Shown here in pieces: positions 1 through 9,783 of a stretch of DNA of 49,035 nucleotides. How positions within the stretch are numbered: position 1 is the first letter of the stretch; each line of letters opens with the position of its first letter. This DNA is from an uncultured Myxococcales bacterium (GTDB taxonomy: Bacteria; Myxococcota_A; UBA9042; DTJE01). The DNA lies in the NCBI GenBank assembly GCA_937975765.1, contig CALJUR010000075.1, positions 1 through 49,035 on the forward strand. The letters run 5' to 3'. The notes under the pieces were generated by a model. It was given only the letters and a program-made list of their open reading frames with translations. It was not told the DNA's origin and did not search any database. A program made the position numbers and the translations under genes.

Positions 1-44
1 CACCGAGATCTACACTCTTTCCCTACACGACGCTCTTCCGATCT
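1..44 (+). other. Illumina sequencing adapter (artefact)
   Basis: The first 44 bases match the 3' part of the Illumina TruSeq universal adapter, ending in CGCTCTTCCGATCT. This is not biological sequence. Translated on the minus strand it gives the peptide IGRASCRERV, a recurrent adapter-derived contaminant in protein collections. Confidence 0.98.
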
Positions 45-3000
45 CAGGCCCGTGAACGTGTCGACCGCGTAGCCGTCCCACTGCGTCGCAGGGTCGAAGG
101 CGTCGGACCCGTCGGGATCGCCGGACCCGACCCCGCACTTGCGTCGCAGCGTGCGATCCGCCGTGTACTGCAGCGATCCGGACACGCCCCATCCGGTCCC
201 CGGCGGGTCCTCGCCCACCCGGCCGATGACGTCCGCCACCTGCGTTCCGCAGACCAGTTCGATCGCGTCGTCGCCGTTGAACTGCAGCCCGCTCCACTGC
301 CGCTGGCTCAGATCCTTCAGGGCCTGGACCGAACTGCTGTGGCAGATCACCCAGGTCGAACCGTTCTCCAGGTCCCCGGTGGTGTTCAGGGCGCTGACCT
401 GGCTGGCCGTGGTGGCGCCGTTGAAGTAGATCCTCACCTGGCAGAAGTTCAGCGGCACCGGCATCGTGTCGCGGCTGTACACCTCCAGCGCCTTGTTGTT
501 GCTGCTGCCCTCGACATACTCGCTGAAGAAGACGGCGGGCACCGTCACGATCAGTTCGCCGGCGGCGGACGACTGGTACCCGTCCTGGGACCCGTCCCTG
601 CCCGTGCCCGCATTCAGGTCGCACACCGTCCAGTGCGCCCCGCCATCCCCCGAGAAGCGGAAGGCGAAATCCCGCACGGCCCCGTTCGGCAACGGCGCCG
701 GCCATTGTTCCACCCAGTACTCGTCGTTGTTCGGTTCGCCCCAGGCGTCGCCGTCGTACCCGTCGTTCGCCTTCGCGTCGACCCACGTCCACCCGTCCCC
801 CGTCGGGTCCGACTCGTCCGGCCCATACCCCATCTGGGCCTTCAGCGCCGGGTACAGGTCGTTCTTCGCCGTCTTCGTGGTGATCCCGGGGACGTAGACG
901 CGGCCGAACACGTCCCACTTCGTGCTCTCGAAGGTCCGGATGGTGCTGGGGGACTGCAGCCGGCACCACGCGATCGGGACCGCGCACACCGCGTCCGTCG
1001 CGCAGTCCGGGTCCATGCAGTCCAGCAGGTCGTCGTGGTCGTTGTCCACGCCGTCCCCGCAGCACTTCTCGGTCAGGCCGATGCAGCCGCCCGTCGCGTT
1101 GCAGGTGTCCGAACCGGTGCATCCGTCGCCGTCGCTGCACCCCGCGCCGGCCTCCACGTTCGTGAACTCGCAATCTCCCGACGGGTCCACGCACCGGTCG
1201 GAGGTGCAGTCGTTGCGGTCGTCGCAGACGATCGCGGCGCCGTCCTCGCATCCCAGGAACGCCGTGCAGGTCTCGAGCCCGTTGCACGCCAGCGCGTCGT
1301 CGCACACCAGCGGCGTCCCCGCCACGCACCCCGTCGCGTCGTCGCACGTCTCGACGCCGTTGCACGGGTCCGTGTCGTCGCACACCAGCGACGTCCCCGG
1401 CACGCAGCCGACGAACGCCGTGCAGGTTTCCACGCCGTTGCACGCCTTCGAGTCGTCGCACACCGGCGGTGTCCCGGCCTCGCATCCCGTCGCCGGCACG
1501 CACGTCTCCAGGCCGTTGCAGGGGTCGGTGTCGTCGCAGACCAGCGACGTCCCCGGCAGGCACCCGGTCGCGGGGTCGCACGTCTCGAGGCCGTTGCACG
1601 CGTCGTTGTCGTCGCAGACCAGGTCCGGCATCTTCACGCAGACGTCGTTGTCCTCGTCGCAGGCCTCCAGCCCGTTGCAGGCGTCGCGGTCGTCGCAGAA
1701 ATCGGGCAGCGGGTTCGGGGGGGTGCAGCCCACGAACGGCAGGCAGGACTCCGGACCGTTGCAGAACGCCGCGTCGTCGCACACCGGCGGGGTGCCGGCG
1801 ACGCACCGGTTCATCGCCTCGTCGCAAGTCTCGACGCCGTTGCACGGGTCGTAGTCGTCGCACGGCTGCACGCCCTGCACGCAGCCGCTCAGCGGATCGC
1901 ACGACTCGACGCCCGTGCAGAACTGCCCGTCGTCGCACTCCAGCGGCGGGCCCGCCACGCAACCCGTCGCCGGGTCGCACGTCTCCAGGCCGTCGCAGGC
2001 GTCGCCGTCGTCGCACACCAGTGGCGTCCCCGCCACGCACCCCGTCGCCGCGTCGCACGTCTCCACGCCGTTGCACGCGTCGCCGTCGTCGCATACCAGG
2101 GGCGCCGCCGGCCGGCACCCCCACTTGGGATCGCACGTTTCCAGCCCGTTGCAGGCGTTCTCGTCGCTGCACACCAGCGGCCGCCCCGCCACGCACAGTT
2201 GCAGCCCCTCGAAGCACAACTCGTCGCCGTTGCACACGTCCCCGTCCTTGCACGGCGCCCGCACCTCGACGCACCCCTGCGCCGGGTCGCACACGTACTC
2301 GCCGTTGCACCACTCGGTGTCGTCGCACACCAGGTCGATGCCCCGGATGCAGGTGCCCGAGTCGGGATCGCAGAACTCCACGCCGTTGCACGCGTTGCCG
2401 TCGTCGCAAACCTTCGGCGCGCCGGGCTGGCAGCCCAGGACGGCGTCGCACGTCTCGAAACCGTTGCAGGCGTTGCCGTCGTCGCAGAACAGCGACGTGC
2501 CCGGCAGGCAGGCCCCGGTGACCGGGTCGCACGTCTCCACGCCGTTGCACACGTTGCCGTCGCCGCAGGCCAGGGGCGTCCCGGCCACGCATCCCGTCGC
2601 GTCGTCGCACGTCTCGACGCCGTTGCACGCGTCCCCGTCGTCGCACACCGGCGGGGTCCCCTGCAGGCAGTCGCCCGTCGCGGGGTCGCACGTCTCGACG
2701 CCGTTGCAAGCCCGGCCGTCGCCGCAGGTCACCGGCACGCCTCCCTGGCAGCCCGTGACCGGGTCGCAGGTCTCCACGCCGTTGCACGCATCGAGGTCGT
2801 CGCACGCCAGGTCCGTCCCCGCCACGCAGCCCGTCGCCGGGTCGCACGTCTCCATTCCGTTGCACACGTCGCCATCGTCGCAGGTCGTCGGCGTCCCCGG
2901 CTGGCACCCGTTCACCGGATCGCACGTCTCGACGCCGTTGCAGGCGTCCAGGTCGTCGCAGACCAGCGGGGTCCCCGCCACGCACCCCGTGGCCGTGTCA

Positions 3001-4532
3001 CAGGTTTCCGGGCCGTTGCACACGTCGCCGTCGTCGCAGTCGATCGTGTCGTGGTGGTCCAGGCCGGTCGCGGCGTCGCACCAGTCGGACGTGCACGCGT
3101 TCCCGTCGTCAAGGACCACCGGGTAGTAGACGCACTGGCCGGTCGCCAGTTCGCAGGTATCGATCGTGCACAGGTCGCCGTCCGGCGGGCACGCCGGGAC
3201 GTGCGTGATCGTCCCCGTCGCCGGGTCGCACAGGTCCTCCGTGCACAGGATCCCGTCGTCGATTGCCTCCGGGGCGTTCACGCACTCGCCGGTCGTCGGG
3301 TGGCACGAGTCCGCGGTGCACGCGTTGTCGTCGTCGCAGTCCTTCGGGCCGCCGGTCTGGCAGGCGCCCCCCGAGCATCGGTCGCCCACCGTGCAGGGGT
3401 TCCCGTCCTCGCATTCCTCCTGGTTCGCCACGTGCCGGACGCCCAGGACCATGTCGCAGTAGTCGTCGGTGCAGACGTTTCCGTCGTCCAGCGTGGCCGG
3501 GGTCCCGGACGTGCAGGTCGAACCGGCGCACTTGTCACCGATGGTGCAGGCGTTGTCGTCCGAGCACGGTGCGCCGTCGCGCGGTTCGTGGCTGCAACCG
3601 GCGCCGGAGACGCACGAGTCCTGCGTGCACGCATTGCCGTCGTCGCACGGGTCGACGGCGCCGGGCTTGCAGTGCCCCTCGAAGCACGCGTCCTCGACGG
3701 TGCAGGGGTCGCCGTCGCTGCACTCCCCTTCCTTCGGGCGATAGACGCACCCCTGGCCGGTCTCGCAGGAATCCGCGGTGCACGGCTCGCTGTCGTCGCA
3801 GGTCATCGTCCCGGACGGCTTGCAGTTGCCGCTGACGCACTTGTCGTCGGTGGTGCACGGGTCCAGGTCGTCGCAGGGAAGCCCCTCGTCCACCGCCACC
3901 GGCTCGCACTCGCCGGTCGCCGGGTTGCACTGGCTCTCGCGGCACTGCACGGGAACCTCGTCCGTGCAGACCTTCACCGTCTCCGGATCGACCTCGCACT
4001 TGTACGGCTGCTTCGACAGGTCGCAGAACAGCGTCCCGTTGCAGGGGTTGCCGTCCTCCCGGGCCTTGCAGTCCTCGTCGTCCTCGCACTCGCACCCGTT
4101 GGCACCGGGCGTGCAGGCGCCCCCGACGCACTTGTCCCCGATGGTGCACGGGTTGCCGTCCTCGCAGCCCTCGTCGTCGGGTGCATCCTGGCGCTCGCAC
4201 TGGCACGTCTCGGGGTTGCACACGGCCCGCTCGCACGGGCCCAGGCCCCGGAACACCCCGGCGCAGTCCTTGTTCTCGGCGCACTGGCACGGGACCTCGG
4301 CGTCCGCCTCCGCATCCTGCAGCGCGTCCTGCGCCTCGGCCGACTCGTCGGTCACCGGCACGTCCCGTCCTTCCTCGCCCGCCGTGTCCGCCGGGTTGTC
4401 CGGCCCGTTGTCGGCCGGAATCTCCGTCGCGACATCGGCACCCGCATCGACGGGATTCGATCCGCCGCCGCAAGCCATCGCGAAGCCGGCCGCCAGCGCG
4501 GCCAGCAGGAACGTCCACGTGCCGGTCCTCAT
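45..4532 (-). CDS. Giant Cys-rich repeat lipoprotein with C-terminal lamin-tail-like domain (3' partial)
   Basis: The frame is open from an ATG at 4532, preceded by AGGAGG with 6-nt spacing, to the left adapter: about 1,496 codons without a stop. The N-terminus is a short hydrophobic signal ending at AMACGGGS (probable lipoprotein, imperfect lipobox), followed by an Asp/Glu-rich linker. Residues about 95-498 are irregular repeats of the type DGNPCTxxDxC. Residues 499-1102 (3038-1227) are 23 tandem repeats of about 26 residues, consensus CDDxDxCNGxETCDPATGC with four Cys each. A CCGDGVDND-type motif and a beta-rich segment follow. From about residue 1334 a lamin-tail-like domain starts (FFSEYVEG, NKALEVY) and runs to the edge at DTFTGL, close to where such domains normally end, so little is missing. 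Likely a cell-surface protein stabilised by disulfides or metal. No enzymatic role is visible. Confidence 0.85.
1227..3038 (-). repeat. 23 tandem ~78-bp units encoding CNGxETCDPxTGC repeats
   Basis: Tandem coding repeats of 75-84 bp within the giant lipoprotein. Each unit encodes about 26 residues with four cysteines and a CDDxDxCNG start. Units are diverged at the DNA level, and one unit is 25 residues where the loop is shortened. They are contiguous and in frame, so they are protein repeats, not spaced repeats such as CRISPR. Confidence 0.85.
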
Positions 4533-4595
4533 GTGCTGCCTCCTGGGCGCGGGTCGCGGAAAGGATGCGCGACGCCGGCCCGAACAAACGGGATG

Positions 4596-4624
4596 ATCCT
4601 AATGGATCGACGCGTCCCGGTCCA
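4596..4624 (-). promoter_or_regulatory. Candidate promoter for the giant lipoprotein
   Basis: Minus-strand TGGACC (4624-4619), a 17-bp spacer and TAGGAT (4601-4596). Transcription would begin near 4589 and give a leader of about 57 nt with a strong ribosome site before 4532. Judged by eye only. Confidence 0.35.
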
Positions 4625-4647
4625 TGCCGGGAGGTTCCGGGCGGGCC

Positions 4648-6210
4648 TCAGTCCATCGCCTGCAGAGGGAGGGGGGCGGACTCGCCGGACAGCCGGAAGC
4701 GCAGCCCGATCGTCGCCAGGAAGGCGGCGACGACCTTCGGGTCGAAATGGAGGCCGCAGCCACGCTCGATCTCGCGGATCGCTTCCTGCGGGTCCATCGC
4801 CCTCCGGTAGGGCCGGTCGGAGGTCATCGCGTCGTAGGAGTCGGCGACCGCGATGATGCGCGCGACCAGGGGGATCTCCTCGCCCTTCAGCCCGGAAGGA
4901 TACCCGGTGCCGTCGAAGTGCTCGTGGTGGTGCAGCACCGACTCCAGCGCCTCCCGAAGGAAGCCGACCGGGTGCAGGATGCTGTCGCCGATGACCGGGT
5001 GGCGCTCGATGGCCGCCCTCTCCTCGACGTCCAGCGTGGTGGTCTTCAGCAGCACCGAGTCCCGCACGCCGATCTTGCCGATGTCGTGCAGCAGCGCGGC
5101 CTGCTCGAGGATCTCGATGTCGTGGGGCGACAGTTCCAGCAGCCGGGCGATCTCGATCGAGTACTTCCGCACCCGCTCCGAGTGGCCGTGCGTGTACGAG
5201 TCGCGCATTTCCAGGGCCTGCGCCAGCGCGCGGATCGTCTGGTAGAAGGTGTTCCGGTTGGTTTCGTGCAGCCGGGCGTTCTCCAGCGCGGAGGCCACCT
5301 GGTGGGCGAAGGTCGCGAACAGTTCCAGGCTGGTCTCGTTGAACGAGTGGACCTTGGGGCTCTCCGCCACCAGCACGCCGACCACCCCGAACGGGCCGTG
5401 GATCGGCGCCGCCATCTCGCAGCACGCGTCGGAGAAACCGGGCTGGTGCCCGGGGTCGGCCGCCACGTCCGGCACCAGCAGGGGCTCGCCCCGGTCGGCG
5501 CACCGCCACGCGATGCCATGGCTGCGGGGGATCTTCAGCCCGCTCCCGACCCCTTCGCCGAAACCGTAGTGGCCCCGCAGGACCAGTTCGTCCCCTTCCT
5601 TCAGCAGCAGCGCGCACGACCGGAAGAACAGCGACTGGCACGCCAGCTTCATCGCGCCCTCGATCAGGCTGTCGAGGTCCGTGAAGGTGGCGATGTGCAT
5701 CCCGATCTCGTTCAGGGCCGCCAGGTCCCGGGCCCGCATCTGCAGCCGGGCCGCGTCGGCGCTGGCGCGCTCGGCCAGCCGGGCGTTGTGCAGGGACGCG
5801 GACACGTTCGCGGCGAACAGGCCCAGCAGGTCCAGTTCATCGGCGGTCAGGGGTTCGTTCCTCTGCAGGTCGGCGGCCAGGACGCCCATGGTCCCCTCGG
5901 CGGTCACCAGGGGCACGCTGACCCGCACGCCCTCGATCATCGCGCTCTGCAGGGGGCAACGCTCCAGGAAGGCGCGGCCCTCCAGGCCCTCCCCGGGTCG
6001 CAGGTTCAGGCGGACCGCGTCGGACGGGCGGTACCCGCGGCTCTTGAACATCCGCAGGACGCCGGCCTCCTCGTCCAGCAGCAGCACGGCGCAGGAACGC
6101 AGGCCGAAGATCCGCTCGGCCCACCACAGCCCCTTTTCCAGGACCCCGTCGACGGTGTGGTCCGCCTCGAACTCGCTGCCCGCATTGCGGATCAGGCGCA
6201 GGTGTGCCAT
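4648..6210 (-). CDS. GAF-GAF-HD-GYP cyclic-di-GMP phosphodiesterase
   Basis: 520 aa. Two GAF-like sensory domains (about residues 10-150 and 165-315) precede an HD-GYP domain (about 335-500) with HDIGK at 375-379 and HFDGTGYP at 431-438, the hallmarks of RpfG-type enzymes that hydrolyse c-di-GMP. No receiver domain or membrane segment is visible, so it is probably a cytosolic sensor of a small ligand. The frame stays open 80 codons further upstream, but ATG 6210 (MAHLRLIRN) is chosen because upstream residues are low-complexity Arg-rich and would overlap the divergent gene's promoter. The ribosome site is weak. The PAS-GGDEF protein at 38368 is the only potential opposing enzyme in the window. 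Confidence 0.93.
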   Translation of the reverse strand: MAHLRLIRNAGSEFEADHTVDGVLEKGLWWAERIFGLRSCAVLLLDEEAGVLRMFKSRGYRPSDAVRLNLRPGEGLEGRAFLERCPLQSAMIEGVRVSVPLVTAEGTMGVLAADLQRNEPLTADELDLLGLFAANVSASLHNARLAERASADAARLQMRARDLAALNEIGMHIATFTDLDSLIEGAMKLACQSLFFRSCALLLKEGDELVLRGHYGFGEGVGSGLKIPRSHGIAWRCADRGEPLLVPDVAADPGHQPGFSDACCEMAAPIHGPFGVVGVLVAESPKVHSFNETSLELFATFAHQVASALENARLHETNRNTFYQTIRALAQALEMRDSYTHGHSERVRKYSIEIARLLELSPHDIEILEQAALLHDIGKIGVRDSVLLKTTTLDVEERAAIERHPVIGDSILHPVGFLREALESVLHHHEHFDGTGYPSGLKGEEIPLVARIIAVADSYDAMTSDRPYRRAMDPQEAIREIERGCGLHFDPKVVAAFLATIGLRFRLSGESAPLPLQAMD

Positions 6211-6243
6211 CCCGGAAACGCTCGTCGACAAGGCCCGGAGGCC

Positions 6244-6273
6244 ACGATAGCACCGGGCGAATCGGGGTGCCAA
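6244..6273 (-). promoter_or_regulatory. Candidate promoter for the HD-GYP gene
   Basis: Minus-strand TTGGCA (6273-6268), 18-bp spacer, TATCGT (6249-6244). Predicted leader about 27 nt before ATG 6210. Confidence 0.4.
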
Positions 6274-6339
6274 GACGACGACCGGCGCGGTCCGGACCGG
6301 TTCCGCGCTTCCTTTTTGGCGCCTTCCCCCTCCCCCACG

Positions 6340-6369
6340 TTGACGCCCGCCAACCCGCTCGCGTATCCT
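6340..6369 (+). promoter_or_regulatory. Candidate promoter for the CCA-transferase-like gene
   Basis: TTGACG (6340-6345), 18-bp spacer, TATCCT (6364-6369). Predicted leader of about 50 nt to ATG 6428. Confidence 0.45.
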
Positions 6370-6427
6370 CGCCTGCCGCGCCCGGATTCGCCGGACGCCT
6401 TGCCGAACCCGGAACAGGACCGGATTG

Positions 6428-7855
6428 ATGACGACGCCCGCGACCCCCATCCCCGTGCGGTACCCGGACCCGTTGCGCTCCCTGATCGACGCCTTCGAGT
6501 CGTCGGGTTGCCCGGCCTACCTGATCGGGCCTCGTGCCCGCGAACTGGCGACGGGTCACGCGATCGACGACGCGACCTCGTTCGACCTGACCGTGGACGC
6601 GTCGCTGTCCGCCATCGAGTCCACGCTGCACGACCTGTTCGGCGCTACCGCGAACGACCCCAAGGAGGACCGTCCGCGCCTGCTGACCTTCAAGGTTCCG
6701 CGCGGCGAAGGCCACCTGACGTTCAACGTCGGCCCGTTCCGCAACTACCTGCCGCCGCTGCGTTCGCTGCGCGGCCAGAACCTGTCGGGGATCATCCTGG
6801 ACCTGGCCACCCGCGAGGTCACGCTGCAGGCATTCGGGTACGACTCCGCAGGGAACCTGGTCGACCCGTTCGGGGGCACGCTGGACCTGTCCGAGCGGGT
6901 CGTGCGCCCGGTGTTCCCGGTGGATTCGCTGTTCCGCGAGAGCGCGTCGTGGCTGCTGAAGGTGGCCCGGTACGTCGCACGGTACGGCTTCGACGCCGCG
7001 CGCGAGGTGCGGATCGCGGCCGAGCGCGACGCCTCGGGCATCCTGGACGTGCCGCGCGAGATCTGGCGCAAGGAGATCGAGAAGGTACTGTGCGGAGCCA
7101 ACCCCGCCAAGGGCCTGCAGTACCTGTCGGACACCCGGGTGCTGCCGTTCGTGCTGCCCGAGGTGGCGGCACTGGTGTGGTTCGGCGAGGGCGGCGGGGG
7201 CCAGCACAAGGACATCTGGGCCCACACGAAGCAGGTCGTGGCGAACGCCGAGGCGACTCCCGTGGTGCGCTGGGCGGCGCTGTGCCACGACATCGGCAAG
7301 GTGTGGACCAAGCAGGTCTTCCGGGACGACAAGGTCCACTTCTTCCGGCACGAGGACATGAGCGCGCTGCTGTGGGAGGCCATCGCGGCGCGCTTCGAGG
7401 TCGCGCCGGCCGACGCGGCGCGCATCCGCTACATCATCCAGAGCCACAGCCGCGTGAACCTGTACCGCGAGGAGTGGACGGACAGCGCGGTGCGCCGGCT
7501 GATGCGCGAGGTGGGCGAGCACCTGGACGACCTGATCGCCTTCTCGCGGGCGGACCTGACGTCGAAACGGACCGAGCGCGTGGAGATGGTGCGGTCCCTG
7601 CTGACCGAACTGCAGATCCGCGTGCTGGAGATCCGCGAGGCCGACGCCCAGCAGAGCCCGCTGCCCAAGGGGATCGGCAACGCGATCATGGAACGGTTCG
7701 CGATCGCGCCGGGGCCGGAGATCGGGCGGCTTCGGGACGTCCTGCTGTCCGCGGTCGAGTCGGGCACCCTGCCCGCGGGCGCGGACACCGCCGTCTACCT
7801 GGACTACCTCCAGCCCATCCTGTCGGACTCCGGCACCGACGGCGTCGACGCCTGA
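6428..7855 (+). CDS. tRNA nucleotidyltransferase/poly(A) polymerase-like protein with HD domain
   Basis: 475 aa from ATG 6428; a TTG one codon upstream is a possible alternative. The layout follows class II CCA-adding enzymes: nucleotidyltransferase head, helical neck/body (SWLLKVARYVARYGF), then an HD domain with CHDIGK (HD at residues 287-288). The head looks degenerate. The glycine-rich loop reads IGPRARE (33-39) instead of GGxVRD, and the metal-binding DxD reads SFD (51-53), so the first catalytic Asp is Ser. The HD motif is intact. It could be an HD phosphohydrolase that kept a dead transferase head, or a divergent enzyme. A palindromic repeat cluster begins right after its stop codon. 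Confidence 0.75.
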   Translation: MTTPATPIPVRYPDPLRSLIDAFESSGCPAYLIGPRARELATGHAIDDATSFDLTVDASLSAIESTLHDLFGATANDPKEDRPRLLTFKVPRGEGHLTFNVGPFRNYLPPLRSLRGQNLSGIILDLATREVTLQAFGYDSAGNLVDPFGGTLDLSERVVRPVFPVDSLFRESASWLLKVARYVARYGFDAAREVRIAAERDASGILDVPREIWRKEIEKVLCGANPAKGLQYLSDTRVLPFVLPEVAALVWFGEGGGGQHKDIWAHTKQVVANAEATPVVRWAALCHDIGKVWTKQVFRDDKVHFFRHEDMSALLWEAIAARFEVAPADAARIRYIIQSHSRVNLYREEWTDSAVRRLMREVGEHLDDLIAFSRADLTSKRTERVEMVRSLLTELQIRVLEIREADAQQSPLPKGIGNAIMERFAIAPGPEIGRLRDVLLSAVESGTLPAGADTAVYLDYLQPILSDSGTDGVDA

Positions 7856-7858
7856 CCC

Positions 7859-8010
7859 AATTCAGGTTAATTCAGGGGTTAATTCAGGGACAGTCACCAT
7901 TATTCACAAGGCAACCCATTGAATTTCCTCACAACCCGTCGAACAGCGCACCATGTTGTAGTAATTCCTACGCGTTAGACCATCAATAATGGTGACTGTC
8001 CCTGAATTAT
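7859..8010. repeat. Inverted pair of GGTGACTGTCCC-family intergenic repeats (copy A)
   Basis: The left arm (7879-7904) contains TTCAGGGACAGTCACCATTA. Its reverse complement recurs at 7985-8009. Three staggered ATTCAGG starts occur at 7859, 7867 and 7879. The interior is visibly AT-richer than the flanking genes and shows the internal conserved block (CAAC..ATTGAAATT type) also found next to the other copies. It fills the space between two gene 3' ends (7855 plus, 8059 minus). Confidence 0.85.
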
Positions 8011-8027
8011 GAACGTTGACGCCGCCT

Positions 8028-8054
8028 GGGCGGGGGCCCCGTCCCCCGCCTCCT
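8028..8054. repeat. GGCGGGGG-hairpin REP-like repeat, copy 1
   Basis: GGCGGGGG, loop CCCCGT, then CCCCCGCC, followed by TCCT. Same unit as at 9895 and 13622, but without the preceding GTAG here. It lies just 3' of the CPBP gene. There is no T-run, so it is not a classical terminator. Confidence 0.7.
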
Positions 8055-8058
8055 CGCC

Positions 8059-8904
8059 TTACAGCGACATCACGACGACGTCGTACAGGAAGTGCGTCCA
8101 CGACGCCACGGCGAAGCCGCGCGACAGGAACAGCGCGCTGAAGAAGACGCCCGACAGGGTCCGGTACCAGAACGAGTAGGCGCCCGGGACCTCCTGACCC
8201 CCGGCGTAGTGCAGCAGCGAAAAGACCGCGGACGACGCCGCGATCGACAGCAGGCCCACCACCCCCACCCGCAGCCCGCGGGCCAGCCGGTCCTTCGACC
8301 CCAGGCGCAGCGCCGCGAACACCGGCAGGCCCACCAGGAACAGCCGGAAGACCAGTTCCTCCCAGTACCCCGCCCCCGCGGACAGCACGATCGCCTGGAA
8401 CAGCGGCACCCGCGTCGCCGGCTGCACGGCCTCGGCGGCAGCGTCGGCCGCCGGCGCGACGGCCGCTGCCGCACCCTGCGCGGCCTGTGACCCCGCCTGC
8501 ACTGCGGCCTGCGCCACCTCCAGCAGGTGGGCCTGCCCCAGGATCCACCGCACCCCCACGGCCATCACCACGCCGTAGACGACGCCCTCCAGCACCATCA
8601 GCAGCCACCAGGACCCGCGGAACAGCCCCTTCCGGAACACCACGATCAGCAGGACCAGCGAGGTCAGCGCCAGCACGGCGTTGGCGATCAGCACCGCCTT
8701 CAGACCGCCGAACTGCGGCGCGATCCGGGTCAGCAGGTCCGCGGCGTTCATCTGGTCGTTGCCCGGGACCAGCAGCCCGACGTTGTAGACGAGGAGGAGG
8801 GGCAGCGTCACGGCCACGCCCACCAGCGGCGAGCGCGTCGCGGCCCAGTACCCCTTCAGCCCGGAAGCGGCTCGAACCGATCGCCCGGATCCGCGACCTG
8901 CCAT
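8059..8904 (-). CDS. CPBP-family intramembrane metalloprotease
   Basis: 281 aa, strongly hydrophobic with about 6-7 membrane segments. CPBP/CAAX-protease motifs are in order: WEELVFR (E182, E183, R187), SLLHYAG (H232) and THFLYD (H271, D275). An Ala/Gln-rich stretch (about 128-160) forms a low-complexity loop. Start ATG 8904 gives MAGRGSGRS and overlaps the upstream metallophosphoesterase by 49 bp, suggesting translational coupling; no better in-frame start is seen between there and the first membrane segment. Substrates of bacterial members are mostly unknown, so the call is to family level. Confidence 0.85.
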   Translation of the reverse strand: MAGRGSGRSVRAASGLKGYWAATRSPLVGVAVTLPLLLVYNVGLLVPGNDQMNAADLLTRIAPQFGGLKAVLIANAVLALTSLVLLIVVFRKGLFRGSWWLLMVLEGVVYGVVMAVGVRWILGQAHLLEVAQAAVQAGSQAAQGAAAAVAPAADAAAEAVQPATRVPLFQAIVLSAGAGYWEELVFRLFLVGLPVFAALRLGSKDRLARGLRVGVVGLLSIAASSAVFSLLHYAGGQEVPGAYSFWYRTLSGVFFSALFLSRGFAVASWTHFLYDVVVMSL

Positions 8905-9725
8905 CGCTGCACCGTCACCCGCCCGTCGGCGATGTCGTAGATGTGGAACCGGCCCCTCCGCCCCTTCCCGGGCGCGAAGATCGACGAGGAACCGCACCCG
9001 ATCACCGGCACGGGCAGCCCGTCGGCGCCCGCGATCTCCATCTCGTGCGGGTGGTGGTCGTGCCCGTGCAGCACCATCCCGACCCCCGACGTCTCGACCA
9101 GCCGTCGCAGGCGCCGCTTGTCGAACAGGAACCCCGTGATCTCGCGGGAGTTGTGCTGGACGTGCAGGTAGTGGTGCACCGCCAGCACCGGGAACAGGCC
9201 CGCCGCCCGCGCCTCCCGGACCTTCGCCTCGATGCGCCGGGCCTGCGCCCGCCCCAGGTACCCGTGCGCGCACATCGGCGGCGGCTGCGTGGCGGTGCGG
9301 GCCAGGATCAGCCGCACGCCCGGCAGGTCCTTCACGGCAGGATACTCGCCCTGCCCTTCCGGCCACACCCACGGGCCGAACCACTTCTCGAACCGTCCCG
9401 CCCGGATGGATTCGGGCGTGTAGTAGTCGTGGTTGCCCGGGATCAGCGACAGCCGGTCCGGCCCCCCCAGCGGCTCCAGGATCCCGGCCGCCAGCTGGAA
9501 CTCCGGGTCCAGCGCCAGGTTCGTCAGGTCGCCGGTGACGATCACGTGGTCCACGCCGGCCCTTTCCACCGCCTCCACTGCGGCCCGAACGACCCCGGGC
9601 AGGTGCGTGGACTTGCGCATCAGGAACAGGTTCAGCGCGCCGACGATCCGCCGGCCCAGCAGGTCCTTCGCCCGCAGGGCTCCCGGCGCGTACAGGTGCA
9701 GGTCGGACAGGTGGGCCAGCCGCAT
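8856..9725 (-). CDS. Calcineurin-like metallophosphoesterase
   Basis: 289 aa cytosolic protein with the full metallophosphoesterase motif series: DLHL (D8, H10) at the N-terminus, GDLTN, GNHDYY, VHHYLH and HGHDH near residue 215. These ligate two metals, consistent with phosphomonoester or diester hydrolysis (ICC/3',5'-cAMP phosphodiesterase-like group). The substrate cannot be assigned. It is the first gene of a two-gene minus-strand operon with the CPBP protease, whose start it overlaps by 49 bp. Confidence 0.88.
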   Translation of the reverse strand: MRLAHLSDLHLYAPGALRAKDLLGRRIVGALNLFLMRKSTHLPGVVRAAVEAVERAGVDHVIVTGDLTNLALDPEFQLAAGILEPLGGPDRLSLIPGNHDYYTPESIRAGRFEKWFGPWVWPEGQGEYPAVKDLPGVRLILARTATQPPPMCAHGYLGRAQARRIEAKVREARAAGLFPVLAVHHYLHVQHNSREITGFLFDKRRLRRLVETSGVGMVLHGHDHHPHEMEIAGADGLPVPVIGCGSSSIFAPGKGRRGRFHIYDIADGRVTVQRWQVADPGDRFEPLPG

Positions 9726-9750
9726 CGCGGTCCCCAGGCAGGTCCCGCCG

Positions 9751-9756
9751 AGGATA
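9751..9756 (-). promoter_or_regulatory. Candidate -10 box for the metallophosphoesterase
   Basis: Minus-strand TATCCT, about 26 nt before ATG 9725. No convincing -35 is seen. The same hexamer is the -10 at 6364. Confidence 0.3.
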
Positions 9757-9783
9757 GCACGCTGGCCCCGCGGACCGGAAAGG

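Noticed and set aside
10..2985. 991-residue open frame on the minus strand rich in Arg/Gly
   Set aside because: Wrong frame of the Cys-repeat lipoprotein. Its composition (RRR, GDVRPG) is what a shifted GC-rich repeat gives, and it ends inside adapter sequence.
1227..3038. Regular ~78-bp repeats considered as a CRISPR array
   Set aside because: No constant repeat with variable spacers; the units are contiguous diverged coding repeats.
339..4856. 1,505-residue open frame on the plus strand
   Set aside because: Antisense shadow of the same gene; repetitive Arg/Val/Ala composition and no domain.
8028..8054. GC hairpin as rho-independent terminator
   Set aside because: No T-run follows on either strand, and identical units occur where no transcript is expected to end; better explained as a repeat family.
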